Source of the DNA: Brachypodium distachyon
Lineage: Eukaryota; Streptophyta; Magnoliopsida; Poales; Poaceae
Assembly: GCF_000005505.3 (NCBI RefSeq)
Contig: NC_016132.3
Location: 25,534,501-25,598,500 of the forward strand
Direction: 5' to 3'
DNA length: 64,000 nt
Part shown: one piece after another, positions 1-11,100 of the stretch
How the letters are laid out: each line of letters begins with the position of its first letter
How positions within the stretch are numbered: the stretch's first letter is position 1
Program-made: the position numbers and the translations under genes
Notes under the pieces: generated by a model
Seen by the model: the letters and a program-made list of their open reading frames with translations, nothing else
Databases searched by the model: none
Told to the model about the DNA's origin: nothing

Positions 1-866
1 AAAAGGACATTAGTCTGATTCGGATTGCAACAAACGCGGAAAGGAAAAACCGTGTGAAAAGAAACACGAATTTGGAAACTAACTCAACTCGGATTCGAAT
101 AGGAAACTAACTCAACTCGGATTTGGAAAAAGGACTCAAACTGCAACTTGACGCGGACGAAAACAAAATAGATCTCCACGACTCCGACTAGAACAAGAAC
201 TCCTCAGAACAAAGCCTAACCGGAAGAGAAAGTTACGCACAGGAAGGACTACAACCAGTATAAGAACTAGATGAACCGATGCAACTAGGCTGTGGCAAAA
301 ATCTAATCCTAATATTTTTTTTGGCTTTTTCTGTATAGGACGAAAACAAACTAATCTATGGGATGGAATTTGCTCACCGAGTAAACACTGGAAATCTGAT
401 ACCAAGATGATATGGGGTGGTTCGATCTTCTCATTGAGCTTGTAGTAGATAGATGATAACTCGCGAGACGCTAACGAATCTCTGACTGGTTCCTTACTGC
501 CAATGCAACAATTCTCAACCCGATATTCGCAACATCACACGCTTACGCACGTAGCCGCCGACCACGAAGCGGTTCTGCAATCTACCAATTCCCAATGGAA
601 CAATAGATAGCACTTGAATCTTCAGTAGCAAAAACACCAGATCGCAACAAAATGGTGAAGGTAAATTCCTGATCGAATCAAAGAGTAATATAATTTCAGA
701 TGAATGCTTGTAGCAGTTTAACAAAAGGTTCTGAATAATCTAAACCTGGTCTAACCCTAATCCTGGGCGTCCCTCAACTTATATAGGAGGTTGGACGTCC
801 AGCAACCTAATTGGACTCGGACTCGAACTTGGTTCAACCCAAACTTGATACAAACTGACCCAAAAC
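1..866 (-). mobile_element. LTR, primer site and leader of a Ty3-type retrotransposon (arm 1 of inverted repeat)
   Basis: Read on the minus strand, this segment runs LTR (about 954 down to 405), then a tRNA-iMet-type primer binding site at 390-404 (TGGTATCAGATTTCC), then untranslated leader to the window edge. Bases 1-866 match the reverse complement of about 1352-2143, apart from small indels such as a duplicated block near 75-125 in this arm. The LTR probably starts near 954, where a minus-strand TGTGAC follows the pol fragment at 1132-1350. The element continues beyond the left edge, so its coding region is not seen. The primer site and order are seen directly; assignment to Ty3 rests on the neighbouring pol C-terminus. 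Confidence 0.65.
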
Positions 867-1131
867 GTTGGGTTCAGCCCAAACTATGAGCACGCAGGCC
901 CAACTCACACTTAGGCAAATAGACCATGTCGTAGGCAGCCCTATGTGTGTCACATGCTCCTCGACGTGCGTTGTTGACTTAGACATGTTTGACGTGTCGT
1001 AGGTCTTGTCCTAACATCAGCCACGACAACTTGTATTTCTGGTTGATTTCTTCCTCTTCATGTGGTGCGCCAGCCTCCCTCTCCTCGCTCGCACTCTTCT
1101 TGATATTGGAAATCAACGACAATGGATCTTG

Positions 1132-1350
1132 CTACAACTCTCCTCCTCCACGTGCAAGGCTTGAATCATCTTCAAATCTGATCATACATAAATGCATAGA
1201 CTTAGGTAGTATAAAGCTCTCACCAATTAAAACATTAGATTCAATTAAGAGTGAGTTCACCTGTTGGTCAAGTAGCTTTGCACGTGCTCTTGTTATTGGC
1301 TCAAGTCTAACTTCATTGGGCTTGTCTTGTGCAGCAACATCATCAATTGG
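1132..1350 (-). pseudogene. C-terminal fragment of a Ty3-type pol polyprotein
   Basis: The minus strand encodes about 72 residues ending at a TAG (1132-1134). They include a PITRARAKLL motif followed by a hydrophobic and acidic tail. A TRARAK block near the end of pol is characteristic of chromovirus-type Ty3 elements in grasses. No start codon or upstream pol is present, because the fragment abuts the second LTR arm at about 1352. It lies directly upstream of the minus-strand LTR at 954-405, so it is probably the 3' end of the same element or a tandem copy. The motif is seen; the family placement is from memory of such proteins. Confidence 0.5.
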
Positions 1351-1351
1351 A

Positions 1352-2143
1352 GTTTTGGGTCAGCTTGTATCAAGTTTGGGTTGAACCAAGTTCAAGTCCG
1401 AGTCCAATTAGGTTGCTTGACGTCCAACCTCCTATATAAGTTGAGAGACGCCCACGATTAGGGTTAGACCATGTTTAGATTATTCAGAACCTTTCGTTGA
1501 ACTGCTACAAGCATACATCTGAAATTATATTTCTCTTTGATTCGATTAGGAATTTACCTTCACCATTTTGTTGCGATCTGGTGTTTTTAATACTGAAGAT
1601 TCAAGTGCTATCTATTGTTCCATTGGGAATTGGTAGATTGCAGAACCGCTTCGTGGTCGGCGGCTACGTGCGCAAGCGTGTGATGTTGCATTGGCAGCAA
1701 GGGACCAGCCAGAGATTCGTTAGCGTCTCGCAAGTTATCATCTATCACCACGCCATATCATCGTGGTATCAGATTTCCAGCGTTTACTTGATGAGCAAAT
1801 TCCATCCCATAGCTTAGTTTGTTTTCGTCTTATACAGAAAAAGCCAAAAAAATATTAGGATTAGATTTTTGCCATAGCCTAGTTGCATCGGTTCATCTAG
1901 TTCTTGTGCTGGTCGTAGTCCTTCCTTTGCGTAACTTTCTCTTCCGGTTAGGGTTTGTTCCGAGGAGTTCTTGTTCTAGTCAGAGTCAGGGAGAGCTATA
2001 TTGTTTTCGTCTGCGTCAAGTTACAGTTTGAGTCCTTTTCCAAATCCGAGTTGAGTTAGTTTCCGTTTCGAGATCGTGTTCCTTTTCACGCGGTGTTTCC
2101 TTTGCACGTTTGTTGCAATCCGAATCACTCTAGAATTCCTCTT
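1352..2143 (+). mobile_element. LTR, primer site and leader of a Ty3-type retrotransposon (arm 2 of inverted repeat)
   Basis: This plus-strand copy of the segment at 1-866 contains the 3' part of the LTR (about 1352-1763), a primer binding site at 1764-1778 (TGGTATCAGATTTCC) and leader to about 2143, where similarity stops. The first roughly 90 bases of the LTR present in the other arm are missing. Short open frames here and in arm 1 encode near-identical peptides only because the DNA is duplicated. I see no evidence that they are genes. Confidence 0.65.
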
Positions 2144-2863
2144 TCGTTTCCGCTTGTTAACCCTAGACACAACATTTCTATCATATAAGTGTAGGAACCA
2201 TCCCACGAGACTAGCATATTTGTGCTCTACAGGCTGCTCTTTGTTTTACCTTTATACAAGTTTGCTTCCCATACCAATCCGATTTGTAAGTTGATCTGAG
2301 TCCGGAAAGTTTGGCCGCAAGGAAAGAGGAGGGGGACAGCAAAAAAAAAAGAGTCTGGAAACCTCTCCGAAATATTTTCGAGCCTATACCGTTTTTACAC
2401 TTCCGGGATTGTTTCTAGTCATCCGCCGTTGTAGCGGGAAATTTTGAGAAGAAACGTGGCTGAAAGCTGTGCTACAAATTTGCTGTTTTGAGTTGTCTAC
2501 CTACTAGTTGGAGCAATCTTGTGCCCGGATACCTTGACTTTGCTAGCGTCTCTTCTAGTGCATTTGCAACACGAGCATAACTCCGACATATATTTCACAT
2601 TTTCAGCTCGTTCCTTTCGTTGCTTTTGCCCCACTTATCTTTGTGTGTGCGTTTCCTGTGAGTAGTGTATCATACGATTAGCACTATGATTTGTGAATTG
2701 GTGTTGTTAGGTATCCCGACCAAGCTACACCATATACCCTGGTTTGTCTTGTGATAATCTCTCCCTTGGTATTCGCTTCATCACATCCGTACACGTTCTG
2801 CCCATCCAAGTTGGTAAGCTATACTAATTAACATCAGCATAAACCTCCTTTCAAGCTGGTAAC
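2144..2863. other. No recognisable gene
   Basis: Mixed-composition sequence. It could be further retrotransposon leader or UTR, but no ORF with a recognisable domain, terminal repeat or RNA gene is visible. Confidence 0.3.
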
Positions 2864-3424
2864 GAGTCTGTTCGGTTCGTTAAGAATTCAGATCGCTAAG
2901 CTCGGTTCGTTAAGAATTCAGATCGCTAAGCTCGGTTCGTTAAGATCGTTATCGTTAACGATCTAAAATCGTTGTTTGGCTCGGTTCAATAAGAGCTCGC
3001 AAGCGCTCGTTAAGCTCCTTCAAAAATCGTTAATATAAATAGATGGCATGCTGATGCTGATCTAACCTTTTTGGCATGATCCATTTTGATCGGGACAAAT
3101 TTTGGCAAAAAAACAAAATATATTAGAAGCTATATAAACGAGGCTATAGAGATTGAAATAACACACAAAGAAAGCATTTGCTACTGACATTTTTTTTTAG
3201 AGGAAGCACTTGCGACAACAAGGCTCGCTGGAGGTGCTTCTCAGAGGCTGGCTGACTAATGGGCTGGGGGTGGGGCGTTGGGCTGCTTGAGCACTTGGGC
3301 TGCTGGTGGGCCTGATGCCGTAAGAGATGAGCTCGCTAACAAGTTTAACCGGCGTTCAGTATGTCGCTCATTAAGATCGTTGATGAAAGGAAATTCGGTT
3401 TGGTTCTTTATTAACAAACAGACT
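2864..3424. mobile_element. Non-autonomous DNA transposon remnant with GAGTCTGTT ends
   Basis: The left end reads GAGTCTGTTCGGTTCGTTAAG and the right end carries the inverted form AACAAACAGACTC. The interior is rich in GTTCGTTAAG/CTCGTTAAG units, including three tandem copies of a roughly 35-bp unit at 2875-2945. The element has no coding capacity. No clear target duplication is visible, so the borders are provisional. The CTCGTTAAC/AACGAGC style of subterminal repeat recurs at 30270-30950. Confidence 0.45.
2875..2945. repeat. Tandem repeat, about 35-bp unit
   Basis: Units beginning CTCGGTTCGTTAAGAATTCA are repeated head to tail, with the last copy diverging. They lie inside the left subterminal region of the DNA transposon remnant. 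Confidence 0.7.
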
Positions 3425-3499
3425 CCTTCTTCTTGGTAAAAAAGAAGTCCTTAAACGAGAGTTGGGCAACAACTCCGAATCTAACGAGAAAAAGATGGC

Positions 3500-4170
3500 T
3501 CCGCCGAAACACTACGGGAGTCGGAAGATGAGACCCGATCGGGCACCCATCGGGCAAGGAATCGAAGCCACGACCGTTTCCTCTGTCTCCCAGGCGCGGC
3601 CACGGCTGGTCCCCTCTCCCGTTTTCGAGCCACCACCGTCTCCTCCTAGGGCTAAATTACACGAGGAGATGGCGAATTGTTAGAATAAACTGATGAGACA
3701 GACTGCGAGAGAGAATGGTGGCGGCGCCTAAGGCTTAGTAGAGAGAACGAGAGATGATGGCCGAGTGTAGAAATGGAGATGGGAGAAGGCGCCTCGATAC
3801 AACTCTTCTGTGAGCCTGATGGAGCGAGAGAGATGGCTAAATAGGCCAAGTTGATGGGTCATCGAGTCAGGGCTACTGGGCAAATTTTGCATTTGGTCTT
3901 TATTTATTTTTTTACAACAAGGTTCATCCGTTAATCCTTATTGCATCAAAGAGTCCACATTTCATTAAAAAAAATTCAAAGAATCCACATATTATATAAT
4001 AAAAATAATATTTATTTAATTAAAATATTAACTGGGCGACTCATCGAGTATCCACGGGTATAAACCTATACCCATACCCTATCCATGACTAATCGGGCAA
4101 TCCATCGGGTATACTCATGGGCGTAAACGTCGACCCATATCCTACCCATTTGAGTCAGATATCCGCGGGC
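3500..4170. mobile_element. Possible hAT-like remnant with CGGGTA/CCCGA-rich subterminal tracts
   Basis: Both sides carry clustered CCCGATCGGGCACCCATCGGGC-like motifs (near 3530-3560 and 4020-4165) around an AT-rich middle. Such tracts are common in the subterminal regions of non-autonomous hAT elements in grasses. Neither exact ends nor a target duplication could be fixed. The short open frames inside look like chance. Confidence 0.25.
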
Positions 4171-4559
4171 GAGTTGTCACTTTTAATACTTGCCGGCCAT
4201 ATAAGACTGACTCCAACCGTCAGCAGAGATAGGACTACGAGCAGACAGATAGCCGAGAGGCCAACGACGTCAAGTCGTCTGAACTGCCCACAAGTCAGAT
4301 CCGCCGAACAACTCGAGCAAATAATTAGAAAAAAAATACACGTGCACTGCCAGTTTATTAATTAGGCTTGATTTAATCTAATATTGATAAGCTCCTTCAG
4401 AAAATCAGGAAAAACAAAATAGTCATACTGAACAAAATAATCAAATGTCTATACTCATAAACGAACATTCAGCTGTCAAAACATAAATTTGTTGCCCTTG
4501 TAACTCTTTGTTTTAATGGCTGAAGTGAGATAGTGGAGAGAATTAAAAAAATAAGTGAT

Positions 4560-4795
4560 TCCGTCTCAAAACTTTTTTGATCGGGTGATGTTATATAATT
4601 TTTAGAAGGAAATGCATTGTTTTATTTTGAGAGACTAGAGTATAGAGACACAATCTTCGAAAAGAAACATTTTTTAAAGAGATATTTGGTGATCATTAAA
4701 GAAGAGCAAAGAGAGGTTTTGATGCATGTTTTTGAAGGTATCATTTTATTTTGTTGTTCCGTCACAACGCATGAGCATTTCATCTGGTTCGTAGA
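4560..4795 (+). mobile_element. Helitron-type 3' end remnant
   Basis: The block ending at about 4785 (CCGTCACAACGCATGAGCAT then CTGG) resembles the plant Helitron 3' consensus, a short hairpin followed by CTAG-like bases. The preceding roughly 80 bases are similar to those before another such end at 47180-47270, so both belong to one family. No 5' end was located. Confidence 0.35.
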
Positions 4796-4956
4796 AAAAG
4801 CACGTACGTTTATAATTGCCTTCCAAATCAAACGTCGTAACAGAGTGCAAATACATTACATTCCGACTTAACACGTCCAAACAAATTATAGCAGCAATAA
4901 TAGCAGCTACGATCGGATCTATACGATACAAAACCAAAAAAACAGGGGACGATGGA

Positions 4957-6939
4957 TCATAGAGTTGTCTTGGAGGCCCTCCTGACCAGGACAGCCCAGC
5001 ACATGAGCCTGTACACAAAGAAGAAGCCCACCATGACCCCGACATTGACCCACTTCATGCCCTCGTCGATCCCTCTCCCCTTGAGCACATCGCCGCCGGT
5101 GCTCAAGCACACGCCGTTGACAGCGTCCCCTCCCGTCCACGCCACGCAGCTAGCCCTGGCCCTGCCTCCGTACTCGTTGATGAGCAGCAGGTCCAGCGGG
5201 TACCTGTACATGGAGACGTAGTACATGAAGGCCCAGTACCTCGGGATGCTGTCCTTGGGGATGAAGTAGCCGGAGAAGAGGAAGAAGACCCCGAGGAAGA
5301 TGCAGATGAGGGAGTTGCCGAGGATGAAGTCGGGGGACACTGCGCTGAGGAAGAGCACGAGGGAGCTGGCCATCATGACGATGAGCCAGACGGCGAGGAC
5401 GAAGAAGGCGAAGGCCTCGAGGGAGGCCCGCAGGCCCACGAGCCAGTAGACGGGCGCCGAGAAGAGGATCGCCACGGCGAGGAGGCACGGCGCGAACACG
5501 AGCGCGTTGGCGACAACGTAGGAGGAGAGGCGGTAGGCGCGGCGGGAGGCCTCGCGCATGAGCACCCGGCGCTCGTGGAGGAGGATGGGGAGCGCCTCCA
5601 CTGTGGAGGAGAGGAGGAAGCTGAGGCTGAAGGCGAAGAGACCCAGCCGGAGCGCCACGCCGTCCGGGTCGTCGGGCCGTGCCCGGAAGAAGACGCTGCC
5701 CAGGCCCAGCCCGCCCACCACGGCCTGCGCGGCCCGCGCCGCGAAGAGCTGCTTCGTGCGGTACATGGTCCGCCAGCAGCGCACCGTCAGCACCCAGACC
5801 TCCTCGGCCCGGCCGCAGTGGTAGTGCCCGTGCCCCTGCTGCTGCTGTTGCTCGTCCTGGAGTAGGAGTACCCCCCCAAGTGAGCCCCGGCTGTCGTCCT
5901 CGTAATCGTGAAGCCGATGATCCTGGATGCGCGCGGCAGCCGGGAGGAAGAACTTGGCGTGGTCAGCGTGGAGCTGGTCGGTGACCTCCATGGCGAGCTC
6001 CAGCGGGTTGAGCTGCGTGGGGATCTTGTGGCCCAGCCGGGCAAGCGCGTCCTCCAGCGTGGCGAGCGTGCCCAGGTGCGCGACGCGGCCGCGGGAGAGC
6101 AGCAGCAGCGAGGACACGTAGGCGGCGAGCATCCGGTAGCTGGGCTGGTGGATGCTGAGCACCACCACCTGCCGCCGCGCGCGCGCCACCTCGTGCAGCA
6201 GCGCCAGCACGTCCGTGGCGGACCGGCTGTCCAGCCCGGACGTGGGCTCGTCCAGCAGCAGCACCGGCGGGTCGTGCACCATGTCCACCGCGATGGACAC
6301 CCGCTTCCGCTCGCCCCCGGACACCCCGCGGGACTCGTCCCCGCCGCCCACATAGCTGTCGGCCACGTCGGACAGGCGGAGCTCCTGCAGCAGGGCCTCC
6401 ACCCTCTCGCGCCGCTCAAGCGGGGACGAGGACCGCAGCCTGAAGCGGGCGGCGAAGTGAACGGTCTCGCGGACGGTGAGCAGCGGGAGGAGGTTGTCGT
6501 CCTGCGTCACGAAGCCGCACGCCCTGCGCAGCTGCGCGCGGGACGTGACCGCGCGCCCGTTGATGGACACGGTGGCGTTGTTGGCGGTGATCTCGGAGCC
6601 GGTCCCGCGGCCTGACAGGATGCGGAGGAGCGTCGACTTGCCGGCGCCGCTGGGGCCTACCACGGCCAGGATGCTGGAGCTGGACGCGGTGAAGGAGACC
6701 GAGTTAAGGAGTCCCTCGGCGCGCGCGTTGGGGATCTGGGAGGAGGACATGAATGGGAAGAAGGCCGTGTTGGCTCCGCGAGGCGCGGAGCAGGAGATAT
6801 TGTTGACGGCGAGGGTGTATTGTGGAGGGGGTGATTGGTAGGAGGAGAAGGAAGGGGATGCGGAGTCCGGCGGCGACGAAGAGGACGCGGAAGTCGAGAG
6901 GAGGAGCGCCGGGTCCAGCTCCGACGACAGGTCCTCCAT
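4957..6939 (-). CDS. Half-size ABCG (WBC) transporter
   Basis: This encodes a plasma-membrane-type half transporter of the ABC subfamily G, expected to dimerise and export a lipid-like or hormone-like substrate. The ATPase domain comes first: Walker A GPSGAGKS at about residues 95-102, signature VSGGERKR at about 206, Walker B LLLDEPTSGLD at about 227, and the H-loop region SIHQPS near 263. A six-helix ABC2-type membrane domain follows over about 400-655. This nucleotide-binding-then-membrane order and the 660-residue length fit the family. Sequence style suggests the ABCG4/8/10/23-like clade, but no substrate can be assigned. The gene has no intron and is GC-rich. The ATG at 6939 sits in a strong context (GCCATGG). 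An in-frame ATG at 7131 would add 64 poorly conserved-looking residues, so I prefer 6939. The stop is at 4957-4959. Confidence 0.93.
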   Translation of the reverse strand: MEDLSSELDPALLLSTSASSSSPPDSASPSFSSYQSPPPQYTLAVNNISCSAPRGANTAFFPFMSSSQIPNARAEGLLNSVSFTASSSSILAVVGPSGAGKSTLLRILSGRGTGSEITANNATVSINGRAVTSRAQLRRACGFVTQDDNLLPLLTVRETVHFAARFRLRSSSPLERRERVEALLQELRLSDVADSYVGGGDESRGVSGGERKRVSIAVDMVHDPPVLLLDEPTSGLDSRSATDVLALLHEVARARRQVVVLSIHQPSYRMLAAYVSSLLLLSRGRVAHLGTLATLEDALARLGHKIPTQLNPLELAMEVTDQLHADHAKFFLPAAARIQDHRLHDYEDDSRGSLGGVLLLQDEQQQQQGHGHYHCGRAEEVWVLTVRCWRTMYRTKQLFAARAAQAVVGGLGLGSVFFRARPDDPDGVALRLGLFAFSLSFLLSSTVEALPILLHERRVLMREASRRAYRLSSYVVANALVFAPCLLAVAILFSAPVYWLVGLRASLEAFAFFVLAVWLIVMMASSLVLFLSAVSPDFILGNSLICIFLGVFFLFSGYFIPKDSIPRYWAFMYYVSMYRYPLDLLLINEYGGRARASCVAWTGGDAVNGVCLSTGGDVLKGRGIDEGMKWVNVGVMVGFFFVYRLMCWAVLVRRASKTTL

Positions 6940-8163
6940 GGCTGCACCCGTGAGGGGGCGAAGTGGTGAGTTAGAGATGGTAGCTAGCTCAAGCAGTACA
7001 GGAGCGGGAAACTGCTTCATCGGAAGCTGCAAATAGCTGTGACAGCTATCTCTCTCTCTTAAGGAACTGCTAATTGGTCTTTCTTGGACGTGTTGTGCAC
7101 TCATAGCTTGGTTGTTCGTATCGTACAGCATTTCTAGAACAGAGGCAGCGACGCTCGGCTAAATTCACACCAATTAGGACTATGTCGAGTTGTCGACTAC
7201 TGGCAAATTAACAATGCAGCTCTTGTGCGTTGCCTTGTGCCTGCCAAATCGTAACTACTTGGTGATTTAGGGGAGTAAAACCCGTTAGGTGATCGCCGGT
7301 CAACAAGGCTGTTCGGAAAGCGGAGAACGATGGGCAAAGAGTGACGGAAATGTTCTCTGTTTGGGTGAGGAGCCGTTGCGACTTGTGAGCTACTGTGACC
7401 TAACTGAATGTTTCGTGTCATTTGTGTTGTGTGTGCACCCTTGGCGGTTGGACCTAACCGCCCGCTCTTAACCAATCTGAATTGGCTCTCATTCGTGAAG
7501 GGTGCCTTGGGCGTACATTGTCACAGGTCAGGGATGAAAGACGTCGTAGAGCATGAGAAAGTGTTGTCCTGGGTAAAATGCAAGGAAACCATAAAGGATC
7601 ACCGCGCCACGAGATGAACCGTCTCCGTGTCATGTGAGGTGGACAGACGCTCTTCTTTTCTCAGGGCATCAAATGGCACCAACAAGAGAATTGTACTTCG
7701 GTACTCACCCTACTTGAACTTTTTCCGAAGAATCGGATAGCCAAATACTCAGTCTATACATGTAAACAATTTACAACACAACAGTTATACCGATAGGCAG
7801 AATCGCCATAAGTGATCTCGACACTCTGGCCATTTAGAATAAACCGTGTCTACTTTGCATCTCGATCTACAATTAGCATCAAATATTCTGCACCGGTTGC
7901 TTGTTGGACCTTTACCCACAGATTAAAGGAAAATTAGGAGGAACACATTCTAAAATTGATGCGCTTGCTTATGCATTTACAGGGCACATTAGCCAACTGC
8001 CAAGAACCATTTACATCCCTTCGGCGTGAGCAATCTACTTTCCACACGAGAAAAAGGAAGAGGAAAAGAATCATGTAAGAGAAAAATGCAAAGCCCACAT
8101 TTCCCAAACAGCAGGCCCCTCTTCTTTCAGGCCCTAATTAATCCCGTAGGCAGGTTCTCTAAG
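6940..8163. other. Intergenic region between ABCG promoter side and PRAF 3' side
   Basis: It holds the upstream region of the minus-strand ABCG gene (adjacent to 6939/7131) and the 3' flank of the minus-strand PRAF gene (adjacent to 8164). Short open frames at 7197-7617 show no domain. I could not fix a TATA box or a poly(A) signal with confidence. Confidence 0.4.
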
Positions 8164-11100
8164 TCAGTGAGGTACATCACTATCAATACTCGCAACCGAT
8201 TTGTCAACCACGCGAACGTTATACAGCTCGTAAACCCTTGCCCGATTCTCTTGCCACCATTGTTCTGCTTGCGTCTCACTGAAACGCTTCCGGCTGCATG
8301 CAGAAAATAGAATGAGTGAAAAGTTGCAACAGAAACTACAATCAGCAGTTTTAACAGCACAACAAAACTTCAGTTTTCTAAGCAATAGTACAGAGTAGAG
8401 GAGCATATTAAAAAAATTCTTTAGATACTTAATCTATCAGATAACTATAATATTTCTTTAGATAGTTCATCTCCAGAAGACAAATCAAGCATGCCAAAAT
8501 CAATGCATATTTAAATACAAACAGCAATTCTTATCTCCAGAATTGGCTAACAATGATTTTGTAAGTCATTTCATAATTAAACAGGTCGTCCTCTATATAT
8601 AACCTAACCAACACCATATTTGTTCCAAATACTTGCAGAGACCAGAAATAGGGTCAGTTACACTACATGACGAATCAAATCAACAAAATGCATAATATTA
8701 TCTAGCAGTCTACGACCAAAACATACAAGTATTGTGTCCATACACCATCAATGATAAGTCCTTGAGCTGATGCATTCTCAATGGGAGTAATAGGAACGTA
8801 CCTGAACCGGACCCTCTTGAGATCTCTAGCCCCACCAGGCAGGGCAGTAAGGGTGATGTAGACCCCTGGCTCATCTTGCTCTACCCATTCAGACTCAAGC
8901 TTAGAGTCTGAGTCAGGCTGCCTGGTTCCGTTCTTGCCAACTTCCAAGTGAGTCTTATTTCTAACTGAACTTGGTCCATTAGAAACAATCGACCCATTAG
9001 ATCCGTTCGAATATGGCTCTCCAGAACTTCTTGGGCTGCCTAAATTTTCATATGCCATTGATATATCACTTGGAAGAGGAATTCCAGAAAGCGGCGGTAG
9101 CCTATTGTGCTTAACTGGTACTGCTACTGCTCCCTCAGGTAGCTTCTCTGCCATACACTTCAACTGTTGCAGGAAAAAAAAAAGAGTTATTCATGAATAC
9201 TTGACATGTTGAACTGGATAATCGTTCAAGTTTAAGATCATCATGCCCTTTTAGTGTTTGTTAATACGAAAACACCACCCTTCAAACCCCTCTTTTTAGT
9301 CTGCACCCTGTGCAACTGCACTAAAGTAGCACGGTTGCCTTCGTTTGTTCCAGTGTATGAACACCATTTACATATTCGACGGCTCCAACTTGAGGAGTTG
9401 TAGAGTGGTCAGAGTCCGTTAAAGGAAACATACTGCCTTCAACCAATGTGCAAATCTCTTGATTTTGAGCCATTCAATTTCAATCAAAGAGGTTTGGCCA
9501 GACATGTACGTAAGTTTGTTAATTTGCAGATGTTTGTAGAGTAGACATTCATTGACTGAAATATAAATATGGCAAAAGAATATCCTTACAAATAAGTAAT
9601 CTGATCTGTACGCAAGTTTGTTAATTTGTAGATGTTTGTAGAGTAGACATACTGACTGGAATATAAAATATGATAAAAGAACATCCTTCAAGTAAGTAAT
9701 CTTACTTGTGCAGTTAGCGACTTGATTACTTCTTTTGCAGCTTTGCACTTTGCAGTTTCCTCCCCTGCAATGGAAATAGCTTCCTTCAACTGTTTAGTTG
9801 TTCTCTCCAATTCAACTTCCAGTAGATGAGACTTCCGAGTAAGATTTTCCACCTTGAATATTGAACTTAATTAGAAACTCCACAGGTGAACAAATTCCTC
9901 ACTTTAAAGAAAAACGGGAATTTCATGATCTATCACTGCAATATTTTACACAGTGAATAATACCAATTAGGGCCTGCTTGGATTGTTGTATTTTTAGTGG
10001 GAGGGTTGGTATTTAGTTCAACATAGGGGGAAGTTGAACTAAATACCACTATACCAGCCCCTACAACAAAAGGTACAACATTCCAAGCAGGGCCTTAGGT
10101 GCAAACTAGTGTCACAATATCTTTCTACCTTATACAGTGACTGGACACTGGATCGGCTGTAAAATAATAGAGCAGAAGGAAAAACAGGAGTATGTACAAA
10201 AACTTCTCAATTGTCATGTTAGTTTATGACAGAAAGTTTGAGTTCCCATTTAGAAGTTAACCATTTAGTGTGTCTGTTTTATCGAATTCAAGGTAGAGAA
10301 TGATGACCAATATTTGCTATGTGCATACAGGCATAGAACTTAATTATAATGGATACACATTAGAAACACTGATTGAATAGAAAAAAAAATCAAGATCTGT
10401 ACCTGAGATCTCAAATTTATAACTTCTTGGTTTAAACCATCCTTCATCGGCTTTGCACCATCTACAACAACTCTTGGAGAGGTTAGACCACCCAAGGTAG
10501 GTGTTGGAGTTGTAGATCGAGGAGGGCTTGATCTTCTTGAAACAGGTGATGTTGCCCTAGAAACAATTCTTGATCCAGGAACTGATGCTGAGAAAAATTT
10601 CTTTGATGAGCCAAAAGATTTTGAAATGTTGAGCCCGCTCCAGTGAGAACTACCATTTGGAATAGGGGAAACACGACTGCTGTTAAATTCAAACTTCTTA
10701 TTTTTCTTTGAATATCTGCTGTCCATGTTCTTGAAAGATTCCATTGATGACAATCTAGACAATTGGACATTTGATCTTGTCTCCAACTCCTCGTTGATAG
10801 GATCATTAAACCCTTGCAACACAGCTCCTCGCTTTGCTGAAGAATACCTATCTGTCTCGGGTCCCTTATTCAGTTTGCAGTAGCAGTTATCGCAGACACG
10901 ATAAGGTTTGTTTGGGTTTGGTGCTAATGAAGCCTTCAGAGATTTCTTACTGCTGCAGGAGTGACAAAATACAAGGGCGCAATTGTAGCAATTATGGCGT
11001 TTTCTCCTCAGGTTAAATGGCAAGCGGCATCCAGAGCACATGGACTGGTCAACTCCAGACACCCACTTGTGTATGCATATTGCTGCAGTGAAGTTAATTC

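Noticed and set aside
136..2031. Matching short proteins on opposite strands at 136-724 and 1497-2031
   Set aside because: They arise from the inverted repeat of LTR and leader DNA, not from conserved genes.
5150..6841. Long open frames on both strands overlapping the ABCG gene
   Set aside because: They are GC-driven shadows of the minus-strand ABCG coding frame, which alone has the Walker and signature motifs.
6940..7131. 64-residue N-terminal extension of the ABCG protein
   Set aside because: It is in frame, but the ATG at 6939 has the better context and gives the usual family length.
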